DNA from: Lingula anatina
Lineage: Eukaryota; Brachiopoda; Lingulata; Lingulida; Lingulidae
Assembly (NCBI RefSeq): GCF_001039355.2
Contig: NW_019775537.1
Location: 125,351 to 189,350 of the forward strand
Reading direction: 5' to 3'
DNA: 64,000 nucleotides
Each line of letters starts with the position of its first letter. Positions within the stretch are counted from its first letter, which is position 1. Made by a program: the position numbers and the translations under genes. Positions 1 through 11,681 of this stretch are shown piece by piece. Below the pieces are notes generated by a model. The model saw only the letters and a list, made by a program, of their open reading frames with translations. It did no database searches and was not told the origin of the DNA.

Positions 1-67
1 TACGAATGCGCTTGCTCCAGCTGGTGGTACAATATTCGGAGGCGGTATCGCCTCTCTGATCCTCTAG
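1..67 (+). CDS. possible 3' end of an upstream gene (terminal exon fragment)
   Basis: The frame starting at base 2 is open and ends at TAG 65-67. It encodes a short glycine-rich hydrophobic tail ending in FGGGIASLIL. An AATAAA lies about 55 bases downstream, near 122. This would suit the last codons of a membrane protein whose body lies left of the window. The piece is only 21 codons, no splice acceptor is visible and the family is not recognised, so chance is a real alternative. Confidence 0.25.
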   Translation, partial: TNALAPAGGTIFGGGIASLIL

Positions 68-1990
68 TTTTAAAAGGTGCTCATATGATAACCATTACAT
101 GATACTCCATTTTGCTTTAGCAATAAATTGCTAGTTGTGTATGAAATGTGTTTTGTACTTGGTAACAATATTTAAGCATATGTATACATATATTGGTTGC
201 TAGGAGGACACCACCATTTAACCTCAAATAAGTTTACCGAGGGAATGGGAGTGGAATCGCCCTGTCCAATTCACCCCAAATTTGTATTTGTCTCCTAGAA
301 TTTCTCTGCAAGAGTCCTGATCATTGGTAGGGACATTGATCATTATCAGTAATTGAACAATTGTACTGTCTCTCATTTTCTCAATATGGTGAAAAAAGTC
401 AACATCATTATGATAGATACATAGCAGAAGAACCCATGCATTAACACTTCTATTTACATTTTTCTAATATGTATATTATTTTTCTAGCATTTTTATCTCA
501 AAAAGTAAAATGCCAACACATGAAAATAAGTTATGGATCAGCTGGGGCATACAAATACCATACAGAGGCATGGCCCCTGTACAGAGACAAGAACTTGAAA
601 GATAAATCGACCATTACATGGTAACATACCTTGGTAACCTCATTAAAGGCTAAAAATCAAATGGCTTCATTGACAGGCCCTTGAGGGATACTGGCCAAAA
701 TGAACTGTGGACCACTAGTTGTGGAAAAAGCGGGGAGCTTATTAAAATTCTGCAAAAGAAATTAATAAATGTATGGACCCTCCTGTGCTAACGTTCCATA
801 AACAGGTTGTGTCAGTGGCACACCATAATTTTTTTTTCGTTCAGGATAGTTTTAACACGTAATTTTTATATTATTATACAAAAAATAAAATAAAATTATA
901 AACGTAGATGTTGACACCGCCACATATGTAACAGTTTCGTGAATTCTGGTTTTGAATTTCTTAATCTTGAAAATTTGTTTTCTGGACAATTTCAACATGC
1001 TACAAAATAATACTGTTAATTATGTTCCCGTTTGTTTTTGTCATTGAGTTTTCTTATTTGGTTTCAATGGTATGTGAAGACATCACCACTGGGTTTATTG
1101 GCCATTCGTGAACAGTTTCAGTAACAACCTCTCATCTAAAATGACCCGTACCTGTTGTAATTTGCTTAACAATGAGTTGCTCATCGTAATGTGAGCTGTA
1201 TTCCCAAATGCTTACTTGGCAGTTGGACACAGTTGGGTGTAGATGCAACAGTATGAATTGTGAAGTCACAAGGTTGAGCTTTTACAAGGCGCAGAATACG
1301 TATTGTGAGTATCACATTTTCAATAACCACTGCCAGTATATACTAAAGGCGCAGACGAAAGAAAGAATATTTACCACAAATATTAATAAGACGAGTCCTT
1401 GTACTACTGTTCGTTTATTACCACTGTTACTTCTATGTCACTCAGAAAAGCGGAATCTATTACAATGCAATCCAAATATGGGCTACGGGATGAACGGTGC
1501 ACTCACCCGATTTTTGACGATAACCTAAATTTGCATAAAATCTTTTAGTTCTGCACTTTAGAAGCTCTGTTTGAACATTTTGTGTGTCCCTTGACCGCTG
1601 ATTTTGGATATTTTACCTAATTAGAATGTCATTATGTGTATTTGAATGTAAGTATTACCACCAAAATTGCTGATTATTTAACTAGATGATGCTTGTTACA
1701 GTTCTGAGCTTCGGGTCCAGGGATGAGTGTGTCTAGGGTCAAATGTTATCAACAATACAAACGTCTCTTTTGACAACAATTGTGATAGTTTTAAAAGGAA
1801 TTTAAACCTTTTTTTAGTTAAATAATATTCCCGTTAATTTTGTTTCTTTTAGGTTATATTCCTTTTTATTAATTTTCACTTTTAAAAAATCAGTATTTCC
1901 ACATTTTAATATTTTAGGTTTTTCATATAATGTTATATAGAAAAACTGTCTGTTTAGTCTAAATTTGTAATCATTATTTTCTCTTTTCAG
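68..1990. other. AT-rich region without a supported gene
   Basis: Both strands are broken by frequent stops. The longest open stretch (1208-1528, plus) has no splice or family support and low-complexity composition. A pyrimidine-rich tract at the right end leads into the acceptor of the exon at 1991. Nothing else was recognised. Confidence 0.5.
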
Positions 1991-2098
1991 AAGCTCAATG
2001 AGATTCTGCACAACATGCGCCTGCAAGCAACCTATGGTATCCTGGATTTGTTTCACAACCAAGAACCCATGCTTATTCGTGTATCTATTAAAAACTGA
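1991..2098 (+). CDS. probable terminal exon of an unidentified gene
   Basis: A strong acceptor (pyrimidine tract ending TTTTCAG at 1984-1990) is followed by 35 open codons, beginning KLNEILHNMRLQATYGILDL and ending MLIRVSIKN, then TGA at 2096-2098. A consensus AATAAA overlaps the stop and runs 2098-2103. Acceptor, protein-like composition, stop and immediate poly(A) signal together fit a last coding exon. No matching donor exon was found in 68-1990, so the rest of the gene may lie left of the window; the fragment at 1-67 ends in a stop and cannot be the preceding exon. I do not recognise the family and give no function. Confidence 0.45.
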   Translation, partial: KLNEILHNMRLQATYGILDLFHNQEPMLIRVSIKN

Positions 2099-2103
2099 AT
2101 AAA
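2098..2103 (+). terminator. poly(A) signal AATAAA
   Basis: Consensus hexamer overlapping the stop codon of the preceding candidate terminal exon. This implies a very short 3' UTR. Confidence 0.45.
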
Positions 2104-2218
2104 TACTTTTGAAACTCGAGTTTTATTTTGAATTTGTTATGAAGTTATGATGATAAAGATAGTAGATATGATAACGGAAAATGAGTAATATTATTTTGTG
2201 TTTGAGGACTTTCAAATT

Positions 2219-2491
2219 GCCCCACCTGACACCCCCTGGATGTAATGGACTCGCCCCACCTGACACCCCCCGAATGGAATGGACTCGCCCCACCTGACAC
2301 CCCCTGAATGGAATGGACTCACCCCACCTGACACCCCTTGAATGGAATGGACTCTCCCTACCTGTCACCCCCTGCATGTAATAGACTCGCCCCACCTGTC
2401 ACCCCTATCGAATAGAATGGACTCACCCCACCTGACACCCCTCGAATGGAATGGAATCGCCCCACCTGACACCCCTCAAATGGAATGGACC
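2219..2491. repeat. 34-bp minisatellite, about 8 copies
   Basis: Tandem array with unit GCCCCACCTGACACCCC(C/T) followed by TGAATGGAATGGACTC and variants. Successive units start at 2219, 2253, 2287, 2321, 2355 and 2389, with two more to about 2491. One unit carries a 1-base length change. Units differ by point changes such as GATGTAATGG for GAATGGAATGG. The open frames across it on both strands are products of the repeat, not genes. Confidence 0.9.
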
Positions 2492-2544
2492 CTCCCCATC
2501 ACGATTATCATAATGAACTATTCGACGTAATTCACTTACCTGAA

Positions 2545-2638
2545 GCATGGACCTAACTAGAGAAGGACAAGTAACGCGGAGAAAGATCAAAGGATAATCG
2601 GCTTAGCGCGAGCTCTTCGCGAAACGATGTGCGTTCGG
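2545..2638 (+). repeat. left arm of a diverged inverted repeat
   Basis: The 35 bases at 2545-2579 match the reverse complement of 4968-5002 with one mismatch. A second block at 2627-2638 (ATGTGCGTTCGG) matches the reverse complement of 4939-4950 in the correct order. Weaker similarity continues outward to the GCGTTATCA and CGCTACCT words on both sides. The arms are about 2.3 kb apart. This could be the remains of a foldback element or an inverted duplication. Confidence 0.75.
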
Positions 2639-2639
2639 A

Positions 2640-4330
2640 TCACGTGACCTCCCGTACAGGTAGCGAGCATATCGCGGCTGTTGATGACTTTTTGTGTCAT
2701 TTGGACAGGTAGCTGGTGATAACGCGAGGAAAACGTTCGGGTGGATGAGTCAAGACACTTATTGAATAAAATGTAAGTACAATTTCTTTTGCTATTTTGG
2801 ATGCTAGATGAGAATAAGGATATGTTTGTTCATGGAGGAATTCAAAATGCCCAATATGGTGAAGGCAATCGTGTTTGTTACCGTAAAATGAGTGTTTAAA
2901 ATTGTACAACTGCNTGTAGTGAAAGTGTATATGTGGACATGTCGAATGCAAAGTTCCTGACTATATTTATTTGGGTAATGGTCATAAAAGTAGATCTTGA
3001 TCACATTTGTGATAAGAGTCTCACCTCTGTAATTACCTTGCTACATTGCATTATCTTGTTATCAGGTGCTTGAAATCTTTGAAATAATCCTGAGACATGC
3101 CTTTGGATAGCACCTAGCTGGCTTTATCAAATCATCAAAGGGCCAGACGGTTTAGTTACCTGGCTGATAATGATCTAGAAAGTCCATGCCTAACAAGGGA
3201 AGTAAATTTAACTAGAGGGAAAATCTACCTGATAGGTAGAATCTTGAGATGCATTTGAAAAGGCTAACCTGTGGCTCAAATGTCCAAGTAGAAGTAAAAA
3301 AGGCAATTGTCATTTATAGTAGTTTGTGATAAAAACATTCTTATTCTCTTCCAGATTCTCTTCACAAGATGCCGGAAAGTTAAAATAAGACAATGCACCA
3401 TTGCCCAAGAGGAGACGCACTAATTAAACATTTGGACAATAATTCACATAGGTCAATAAGAAATTAGTTTATACCTTTTATGAATAAGTTAATACTACTC
3501 GTGATACAAATAGGAAAGAACTCCAACATGACTTTCACAAAAAAAGACAAGACAAGAAAACTGCACATGTATTGTATATTCATCATCACTAGCTTTGTAA
3601 CAAGCATTTTTAATGTTTACTTTTTTAATAATAAATATTGGAATGTACTCAAGTTGTTTTATATTTGCTATCTTATGATGAAAAAAAAAATGAAATGTAA
3701 AAAACATGGATTATATGTTTAGACAGTTTTTTCTTGCTTGATTGAAATTGCATATTCAATTACCTCAGAATACACTAACTACAGGTTTAAAAAATCTGAT
3801 CCTGATAAAATTCATACTCACATTTGACTTTGACCCTCTTGCAGTGATATGCGTCTTATTTGTCAAATCTTTTATTATTATAATATATTAAGTTGTGTAA
3901 AAAAAAAAGGAAGTGAAAAGAATTAAAAAGAAGATTTTTTATGTCCAATATATGCATTTTTTATTACCATAAGATCAGTATTGGTGAAATTAATCTCATA
4001 TTGTAAACGGGTAACTTTTAATGAAAAATAAAAAGGAATATAAATGAAAGATAGTTGCTGACTGAAAAACCAAATATTATAAATACTTATAATAAGTTCT
4101 TGAATTATGACTGCTTTTCAGTTACTGAAAACAGAAAGGCATATTTTGGTACCTGGTGTATTATTTTCTACCAAACTAATACGACAAATCTGACTTTTAA
4201 ATAACTAATTAAAATTAATGTAAACCTAGATGAAATTTCTAATTAAGATCTTAATTGCTAAGTGAAAAAACTCAAATGTTATAAATGCACAAGATCATAC
4301 TGTCTGTTTGTTGAAAATCTAGGTAATAAT
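2640..4330. other. non-coding stretch with weak exon-like signals
   Basis: No family-recognisable coding sequence was seen. A donor-like GTAAGT at about 2772 and an acceptor-like CTTCCAG near 3350 could define a small non-coding transcript, but this is weak. A single N at 2914 lies in otherwise continuous sequence. The rest is AT-rich with frequent stops. Confidence 0.4.
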
Positions 4331-4423
4331 TCAAGCTGTAATTCTACTCTTCCTTTTGAGAGACTTTCTCAATCCTTTTTCTTTCGTAGATGCAGACACA
4401 GATTCTTGGTACTTTTCTTTAAG
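4331..4423 (-). CDS. weak candidate terminal exon, Lys/Ser-rich tail
   Basis: On the minus strand an acceptor-like GCAGACAG precedes 30 open codons. They start LKEKYQESVSASTKEKGLRK and end in a basic stretch SLKRKSRITA before TGA at 4331-4333. The composition looks like a disordered basic C-terminus. The pyrimidine tract is poor, no partner exon was found and no family is recognised, so this may be chance. Confidence 0.2.
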   Translation of the reverse strand, partial: LKEKYQESVSASTKEKGLRKSLKRKSRITA

Positions 4424-4763
4424 CTGTCTGCGAAATGAGTGGCCCCTAATGGTAATATATAATTTCACAAACATGCTACAAAGGCCCATTTTTAATTTGT
4501 CTGATTCACCAGCAGTCAGTTCTTGTGTAAATTTGATTGATCTTCCGGGGTGTCACAGCTACTGGTACATGTAGGAATGAGATTTCCGGTCGTTGGGTGC
4601 GTATTCCTGTCCTGTCAGAGACTACCTCACGGACAGGGAAAGGCAGGAGGTATTGAAGACAAACTTCAAACCCCCTTTTTAATGAGGTAACGGGGAAAAA
4701 TGCCGAAAACCCCTCAATAAATTTCCACGAGTTGACGGAAACCTGTGTGCTCGCAACTGCAAG

Positions 4764-4952
4764 ATGGCGGCAATGGTGTATCATAGCAACCACGAGGGAC
4801 TGCGAGAAATTGCGTTATCAATGCAGAGAAACAATAGAAATGCACTGAAGCACAGCGCGCGCTACCTTGATAATAAGCTGTTCAGACGCCCGTGGAGCTA
4901 TCAAAACAGATTATGTGAGACAATAGGCGAATGTTTACCCGAACGCACATAG
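4764..4952 (+). CDS. unassigned 62-codon ORF behind a promoter-like motif
   Basis: The ATG lies inside CAAGATGGCGGC, a YY1-like motif often found around transcription starts. The frame stays open for 62 codons, starting MAAMVYHSNHEGLREIALSM. A GTGAGA at 4915-4920 could act as a donor, making this a first exon. Its 3' end overlaps the right arm of the inverted repeat. No family is recognised. It may be a promoter-proximal exon or chance. Confidence 0.22.
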   Translation: MAAMVYHSNHEGLREIALSMQRNNRNALKHSARYLDNKLFRRPWSYQNRLCETIGECLPERT

Positions 4953-5002
4953 CTTCAAAGGAAGATGCCGCGTTACTTGTCCTTCTCTAATTAGGTCCAT
5001 GC
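4939..5002 (-). repeat. right arm of the diverged inverted repeat
   Basis: Reverse complement partner of 2545-2638: 34 of 35 bases match in the core at 4968-5002, plus the 12-base block at 4939-4950. The same short frame (MDLIREGQVTR here, MDLTREGQVTR in the left arm) is open in both arms. This could mean a duplicated coding start or be incidental. Confidence 0.75.
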
Positions 5003-6540
5003 CTGAAGGCATTCCACTTCTGAATATATTCACTCCTAGGCTAGCTGACTTTGCGAGCAAGTTTATAAGAATCTTTTTTGTGAAACGGGGTGAAAAAAAT
5101 TCATTAGTTCGCCATAAACACCAAACAACTATCAAGGCTACTTTAAAACATCTTTTTAAACATTTTGATGAAGTTTATTTAGAGTATTGATGTCTATTCA
5201 ATCCTTCCCAAAATTAATTAACTCTAGAACGAGTTATTGATTAAGTGTAATAGTTTATAAGCTTTTAATCACATGTCTGTTATTTCGGGTAGGTCCCGAC
5301 AGTCCAAAGGTTCTCAAGTCCGCACCGCTCAAGTAGCCGACTAAAACCGACCCCAATAATTACATGCGATTTGTAATTAGCCGCTAGGCGTAGTTCAGGT
5401 TTGAGGTCCAACATTGTGGGAACGCTTTAAACACGTTCAGATGTGATGATACATTGTGCAAATTGTAGTGATGGAAAATATGAAATTCCTAAATGTATGT
5501 TTTTTTTTTCTTTTTTTTTTTTTTAAACAAAAATGTACAATGTATTAGTTTCAGTAAAATTTATATATACGTTCATAAAAAAGTGCTGGCAACGGTTCTA
5601 AGACCAGTGATAACAACAGTGATAGTATAAAACATTAGAAGAGCGTTCTGTTGTTTGGTGATGGTCTTGCCATAATATAATATAATCCGGTGGTAACGTT
5701 ATAAAACGTTCCGTGTTAGCTGGGCAGATTGGTCAGACTCTGTTGCAGACGGAGAGATGCGTAGGTTTCACGCATTATAAGTTAAGTGGTATCTTTTTGG
5801 TAGAAATAGCTAAGGGCCGAACAAAACTGGTACTTTCAGTTCTAATTAACTCACGTTTAAATATCAGGCGCTCGTGAAAATGTGGACAGTTTCGCGAAAA
5901 AGTGGACTATTCGGCCTGTTATTTTCTGGGCCTTAAAAGACAGGGACACAATGAAAATTACATTATCTATTAATATATGGAGTTTCGGTTTCGTACGAGG
6001 TCCAAATATGCATAAGATAAAAGTCTCTGGCCACTCTGTTTTAGTACTTGATAGAACCAATAACTGCATATGGTCGAGTTTCTTTTCTCCCCTTATACTT
6101 CCTGCATAAAGAGCGTCTTCTTCAGAGATCCTAGTCTAAGTCTAGTTTAAAAAATTCAAAAATTTTATTCGGTTTTTAAATGTGCCAATTAAGTGCCACT
6201 AAATGAAGTGGGCGTAGTGGAACGTGGATTTATAGCAGCTAAGCGGAGCGGCTTCCATCGAAGATGGCTACAACAAAATGACCGAAAGAGTACTTTTCAA
6301 TATTTCAGACGAATGAACCTGTGGACAATTAAATCTGACTTTGCACTTTGCCGCAATTTTATTTTAGCATGTAAATTGTTCAATCCAGTCCTAAACACCA
6401 TAACTTGATGTCATTCACTATATAAACAACAACAACACCATTTTTTAATGATGGTAATCTTTTAAAGTAAATTTCGCTAGTTTCAAATTTCAGACCAATT
6501 AACCTGTGGACAATTTTTATCATATAAAATGATACCCTAC
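5003..6540. other. non-coding AT-rich stretch
   Basis: No supported gene. It contains a T-rich run at about 5500-5524. A roughly 30-base direct repeat has copies near 6305-6333 and 6487-6515, sharing TTTCAGAC and AACCTGTGGACAATT. The second copy lies just outside the donor of the decayed FMO exon. Confidence 0.5.
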
Positions 6541-6655
6541 CTATATCTCCGCACTGTTCGTAATACACTGGCTCCAAATTCTCTTCCAGTCAAGCCTTGG
6601 TGCTAGTCAACCCCCTAAGTCCAGCCCCATTTACTACAATTTCTTGATCACACAT
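6541..6655 (-). pseudogene. decayed first exon of a second FMO copy
   Basis: Read on the minus strand from ATG 6655-6653, this matches exon 1 of the intact FMO (11681-11558) nearly codon for codon. MCDQE, the Gly-rich FAD-binding turn, GLTSTKA, LEENLEPVYYEQCGDIG and a GTAGGG donor are all in place. It is 9 bases shorter and has an in-frame TGA where the intact gene has the Cys codon after KA. Similarity continues upstream: CTACCGCATTCT occurs at 6848-6859 and 11816-11827, so promoter DNA was copied too. No exons 2-6 of this copy were found. It lies 3' of the intact gene in the same orientation, so it looks like the remnant of a tandem duplication. Confidence 0.8.
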
Positions 6656-7740
6656 TTTGTTCGGTTTTGACTGGCTCTAGAGTGATGTCTTTTAATTACT
6701 TCTCCTGCAGTGGGGATGAAGTAAAGAAAGGCCGAATGCGAGGAAAAATAAATGTAGATAAATATTTTGGATACGACATTGGCCTTATATTCACTGAATA
6801 TTAGCTGGCCCAGACACCAAAACAGTGCGTTAGTAGTGGTAACAGTCCTACCGCATTCTATGGATGCGTTTTGCGCTATTTCCAGTCGTCCGTTTTTTTT
6901 TTTTTTTTGTTTTTTTTTCACTGTAAAATTATTATTATCTTTAATAAATGTGCATTTGGTATGTTATAGCACAGCAAAGGGGCAGATAGTTTCTTTTGGA
7001 AAGTGATCGGTTACAGTAAACTTACTTTATTTTCTCCTTTTCTGCAGAACTGATGACCTTATATGTAATAGCAGGATATACAATAAAAGAATCCACTGCA
7101 TAAGACAACAGTAAAGTAGCTTTTCAAAGACACAACTGATAATGTTTTCATAATTTGTAATGCACAGTACGTTCACATAAACGTATTTTATTCAAATTCT
7201 TAGATTTAGCCCACGATGTCCTTCATACAGTGGCATCAACAAAAATTTAATAGTTGACAACCAGTATATTTCAACAATGGCTTCCGTACCACAGAAATTC
7301 AAAGCCAAACTTGTGAATGCAAATTGGTAGAAAATTAATATGCAAGAAAAAAAAACTAAAATAACTTCAAGCTATAATTCCTATACCTTTGAAAATTATA
7401 AGCAACATGGTTTTTATTGTGTTGATTATCAAATTTTGCAGTCAAGATAAAGTACTGGCAACGAGCAGATTATGGTGATAATAGACCATCCGTAAGTTAA
7501 CAAGGTAACACATAGGCAATAAGCAATACTTTCTTTTGAAAAATTTGTTTTCTATTTATTATTATCACAGCCTCAAGTATAGGGGTACAATGAAATAAAC
7601 TAATGCTCTCTTTCAGTGACGCCAGACACACTGTGTCTGTCTATAAAAAGTGTTATTTACTTGGGGTAAAAATATTTTCAGCAAATATATATATGTGTAT
7701 ATATTAGTTGCATAGGAAATATCATACATCAGCTTCTTTT
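6656..7740. other. spacer: pseudo-exon promoter remnant and FMO 3' flank
   Basis: The left part carries diverged FMO-promoter similarity up to about 6860 and a T-rich run at 6894-6919. The right part is the 3' flank of the intact FMO. TTTATT at about 7555 (AATAAA on the minus strand) is a candidate poly(A) signal roughly 190 bases past the stop. No other coding sequence was recognised. Confidence 0.45.
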
Positions 7741-10700
7741 TCATGGAAACTGTTCTTTCTTTACCATATTTACAAACCATGCCAGCATTATTATTGCCAC
7801 AAGTAAAAGGAGAAAAATAAAAGTTTCCTTTTGATACTTTCTCTCTTGATTGGGACTCTTAAGCCCAGACCTTAAGGAAAAGTATGTGTTTTCCCAAGCA
7901 GAAAAGATTGCATCTCGTGCTCCCTCCCATGTATGAGGGCCACATAAACGGTGCTGGTAGGGAAAACATGGACCAAAGTAACACTTAAAGGCCAAGACGG
8001 GATCTGTCCATATCTGCCGCCAAAAGCATGTTCCAACTCCCAATAGCTCCGCAATGTCATCTCTTAAAACTAAATTATTTACCTGAAAATATAGAAAACT
8101 TCTGCTTGTCAAACAATCCATTTCAATTCATTCTTTATGTCAGAGGAGACCAGTTTATAGGAACAAGAGTACATATCATTAATGTAGTGGTCTTGTAATA
8201 AACATAGCTACTCCATCTTTAGATACCACACTGACATCTAGAGGTGGAGGTCTTATCTTAAATAAAGATATCAATTTTGCATTAAAGCTAACTACGCTTT
8301 CACCAGGCTCCAAATTTAAAAAAAAAATAACTCCACGTTTTTTTTTATGAGGCAAACATGCTTTGAAAATAAAAATAAATTCACCTTTTTCATCTTTGGA
8401 GAGCTCCTATCGGTTTGGACATATTTCTTTTGCATAACTTGAACATCTCTTTTCATAACTTCAGCGCTTGGTAGAACACACCTTCCAGCCATCACTCTTG
8501 TCGCCCAACGTGCCTGCAGCTCCACAACAGGAAACACAGGTCCAGCAGTAGTCACACAGCCCACCACTGCTAGGGAGGGGTGGGGCAAGTCGGTGGGGAA
8601 GACCAGCTTATATAAGTCAAAGTTCTTGAGAGCAACTGGAAAATTGTAATACATACATGAAATTTTGAAAAGGAAGCAATACAACAAAATTTTAAATCTG
8701 TATTTACATAATTCAGAACTGAAGATTGGATAATGTATAACTTATTGCTGAAGTGAAAATTGATAAAAATTCCAAGAAAATGCTTTCTCCTTTTTATCAC
8801 CTATATTGAGGCTTGATGTGCATTGTATGTGTAAAATTTTGCCTTGCTTTGTAAGTTTTACCTTTGTTTCTCAATTACCTGAAACTTTGTCAACAAAGCT
8901 GTAAGAATGATTATATCCAGTGGCAAATATCACTACATCTATTCTGTCAACACAGGTTCCATCTTCAAACGTGGCTTTACTCCCCTCTAGTCTGATTAGA
9001 TGTGGTTTGACAGCCACCTTCCCTGTTGCCAAACTCAGTGGTAACTCATCGCAAAACATTACGGCTGATGTTAAATCCAGAGGCCCTTCGTCCAACACTT
9101 CTGGCTGAAGACCAAATGCAGTGTGGTCTAAATGGCTCTGAGCTATAATTTTTGCTATTCTTTTAGTTAACCAGCTGGGCATTTTTGAAAGAAAGCGTCT
9201 TAACTGAAAGTCAGCTGGCTGTCCTTGGTTGACCTTGTTCATGATCCAGGTGCCATTTCCAATGGATAAAAAAGTCTGCAAAGAGAAAACAAATATGTCC
9301 ATAGTCGTTATGCTGAATTATGTAACAGGTGTCTAGAGTAAGGACACAATAGAGCAAACTTGATGGACTGTGAATTTTTATTTTTTATATCTTAATAAAT
9401 ATACTTATTTTTAAATTCAAAAACCAACATGTGCATAAATTCACAATGACTTGGGACTGCCAGAGAGCCACTTTTCTGAACACTTCTTTTATCAGTAACA
9501 ATTTCTATTTTAATATTTTTAATGCAGACAGTCTTGCTAGATAGTATGGAATATTTCAAAAACTAAAAACAATGTGATTTTCTCTGTTCTGTTGAGGCAC
9601 TTTTCACATCGATTTTCCTGATTAACAATGACTGACAAAGATATTTACCTGACCATGTGCCAGGTCACCCCAAGGACTCAGAGTTTCATGGGTAATTTTT
9701 TTTGCACAGATATTTCTGTTTACTTTCTGTGTCAAGATAAGAAGGTCAAATTTAAGACCAGTTATTTGAAGAAGGTGCAGTTTAAAGCCTTAATTATCTC
9801 TGCTGTGTGTGTATTTGACCTTACTGCAGTCACAGCACTGGTATTCAACTGGGATATTCCATATATTTTAGAAGGAGTTTACCAAAAAAGGACTCACTTT
9901 CTCGGCTACCCGACTAACATCTACTGCAATGTCCCCAGCAGAGTTGCTATTACCTGTTGAATTTAAGCATTACTAAATTAAATAATCAAAGAATCACCTT
10001 CAAAGACTAAAATATGAGAATATAAGTTATAGGAAATATCAATTTCTTCTGAAGGTAAACAATATCAACAGTTTAGTATACAAACAATTTAGTTAAATCT
10101 TATAAAGCTAAAGACATTAACCTTACCAACAACGAGAACTGTTTTATCTCTGAACTCCTCAGGTCTCCTGTAGTGTTTAGCATGCATTATTCTACCCGTA
10201 AACTCTTCCTTGCCTGGAATGTCTGGATACCAAGCCTTCCAAAAGAAACCACTTGCTAAGATTATATCATCAAATGTATCTGTGATCACTTCACCTTGGT
10301 CATTTTGTACCTTGACGGTCCAACTCCCAGTGGAATTGTAGTCTTGAGCAGGCTCTACCGCTAACACTTTTGTATTAAAACTAATGTGCTGTAGTAGACC
10401 AAACCGCTTGGCATATTCATCCAGATATTGCTTGACCAGCCTGTGTGTGAGGTACATGGGGAAATGTTTGGGGAATGGGTAATCGCTGAAGCAGGTCATC
10501 TCTTTGCTGGTATTGGTCACCAGGCAGTCATAAACTGCCCCTCCCTGGTATGGCTTCGGTTCTTCTGTGAACGTCCATAAACCACCTGGAAAAAACATCA
10601 TAATTATTTTCATGTCTTATTTGGATACTTCTGCTTTGCAATAGTTGGTTGCAGAAAAGTTAAAATCAATGTGGGTAAATAATGTCATGGAGAAAACCCA

Positions 10701-11681
10701 GTGACCACTTTCTCAACCCACCTCTCCCCGCCCCCAAGGTGAGGTGAGTTTTAAAAACCGAAATTGTCTTGATTTGGGTATATATATATATATACAGGAC
10801 GCCAACTGACAGTGATTCAAATTTTCAAAGTCCCTTTTATCCAGGAGATTTGGTTACCCATATGGGAGACCGGGAGATTTGTTCTGTATCCTGGAGATTC
10901 CCGGATTATCTGGGAGAGTTGACATATACATGTATGTAGTATGAACAACACAGGCTGAAAGACATTGCAGTGAGCAATTAAAATTCATTTTGAAAGCACA
11001 CTAATCGCATTTGTCATGGACCCTTCAGGCCTTTAGGTTGAATAGGACAGGTGAGCAATGTCACCTAAGCCCTGAAATTCATTCTCGCTTATCCAATATT
11101 TCAAATTGAGGGATTTTAATTCAATATTGATATCCTAGTTTTCTTTATATAGCAAAATGGAAAATGTTTTTAAAATATACAATAATTTTGACAGTATATT
11201 AATGAACTAGTACGTAGTGGTCAAAGTACATGTATATAATGGCAGATTAGATGAATTCTCGGTACTTACTTGCCGTGCTTATGCACTCCCCATAGCACCT
11301 TCTAGGACTAGAACGTAGGAATTTGATTTTTAATGTTTGTTAAGTTCGGTTACGTGGTGACTTTGAGCAATGTCTCTGCTTTTCACATAAATTAGTGAAA
11401 CAATTTTCTTATTTTTACACGATGATTTCACACTTTTTTGCCAATGGGATAACATCAAATCTTTACCGCTAAAACCAGTGGAGATGACCTCAGAGCTAAT
11501 AATTGTAGGCCTAATTGTATTTGAACAGGTTAGAAGTTGAACAGCCTGTACATGTACCTATGACTCCGCACTGTTCGTAACACACTGGCTCCAAACCTTC
11601 TTCCAGGCAAGCCTTGATGCTTGTCAACCCGCTCGCTCCAGCTCCAATCACAGCAACTCGGCGTCTTTCTCTATCACACAT
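7741..11681 (-). CDS. flavin-containing monooxygenase, six exons, 542 aa
   Basis: Exons, minus strand: 11681-11558, 10585-10127, 9953-9898, 9275-8879, 8635-8385 and 8082-7741 (TGA 7743-7741). All have GT-AG borders and the phases join without a break (1,629 nt in all). FMOs use FAD, NADPH and O2 to oxygenate soft nucleophilic N or S atoms at the ER membrane. Visible motifs: GAGASG (13-18) for FAD; the FMO signature [11 protein letters not shown] (170-180; F, G, H, Y in place); a GNSNSAGD turn (195-202) at the NADPH site, where the usual GxGxSG has Ser for its second Gly; FATGY (about 330-334); and a hydrophobic C-terminal anchor followed by KK. Length is normal for the family. Exon 3 is only 56 nt and would be easy to miss. 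The closest vertebrate subtype is not clear. A decayed copy of exon 1 lies downstream. Confidence 0.93.

Noticed and set aside
1208-1528. 106-codon plus-strand ORF
   Set aside because: AT-rich and Cys/Thr-scattered, with no splice signals or recognisable family; length is within chance for this composition.
2123-2395. Repetitive 90-codon minus-strand protein
   Set aside because: Produced by the 34-bp minisatellite.
2914-2914. Single N as another scaffold join
   Set aside because: Unlike 36381 and 43110, there is no duplicated or missing structure around it, so it may simply be an ambiguous base.
10780-10925. TA run followed by repeated GGGAGATT words in FMO intron 1
   Set aside because: It may be an old repeat, but no borders, inverted ends or second copy were found in the window.
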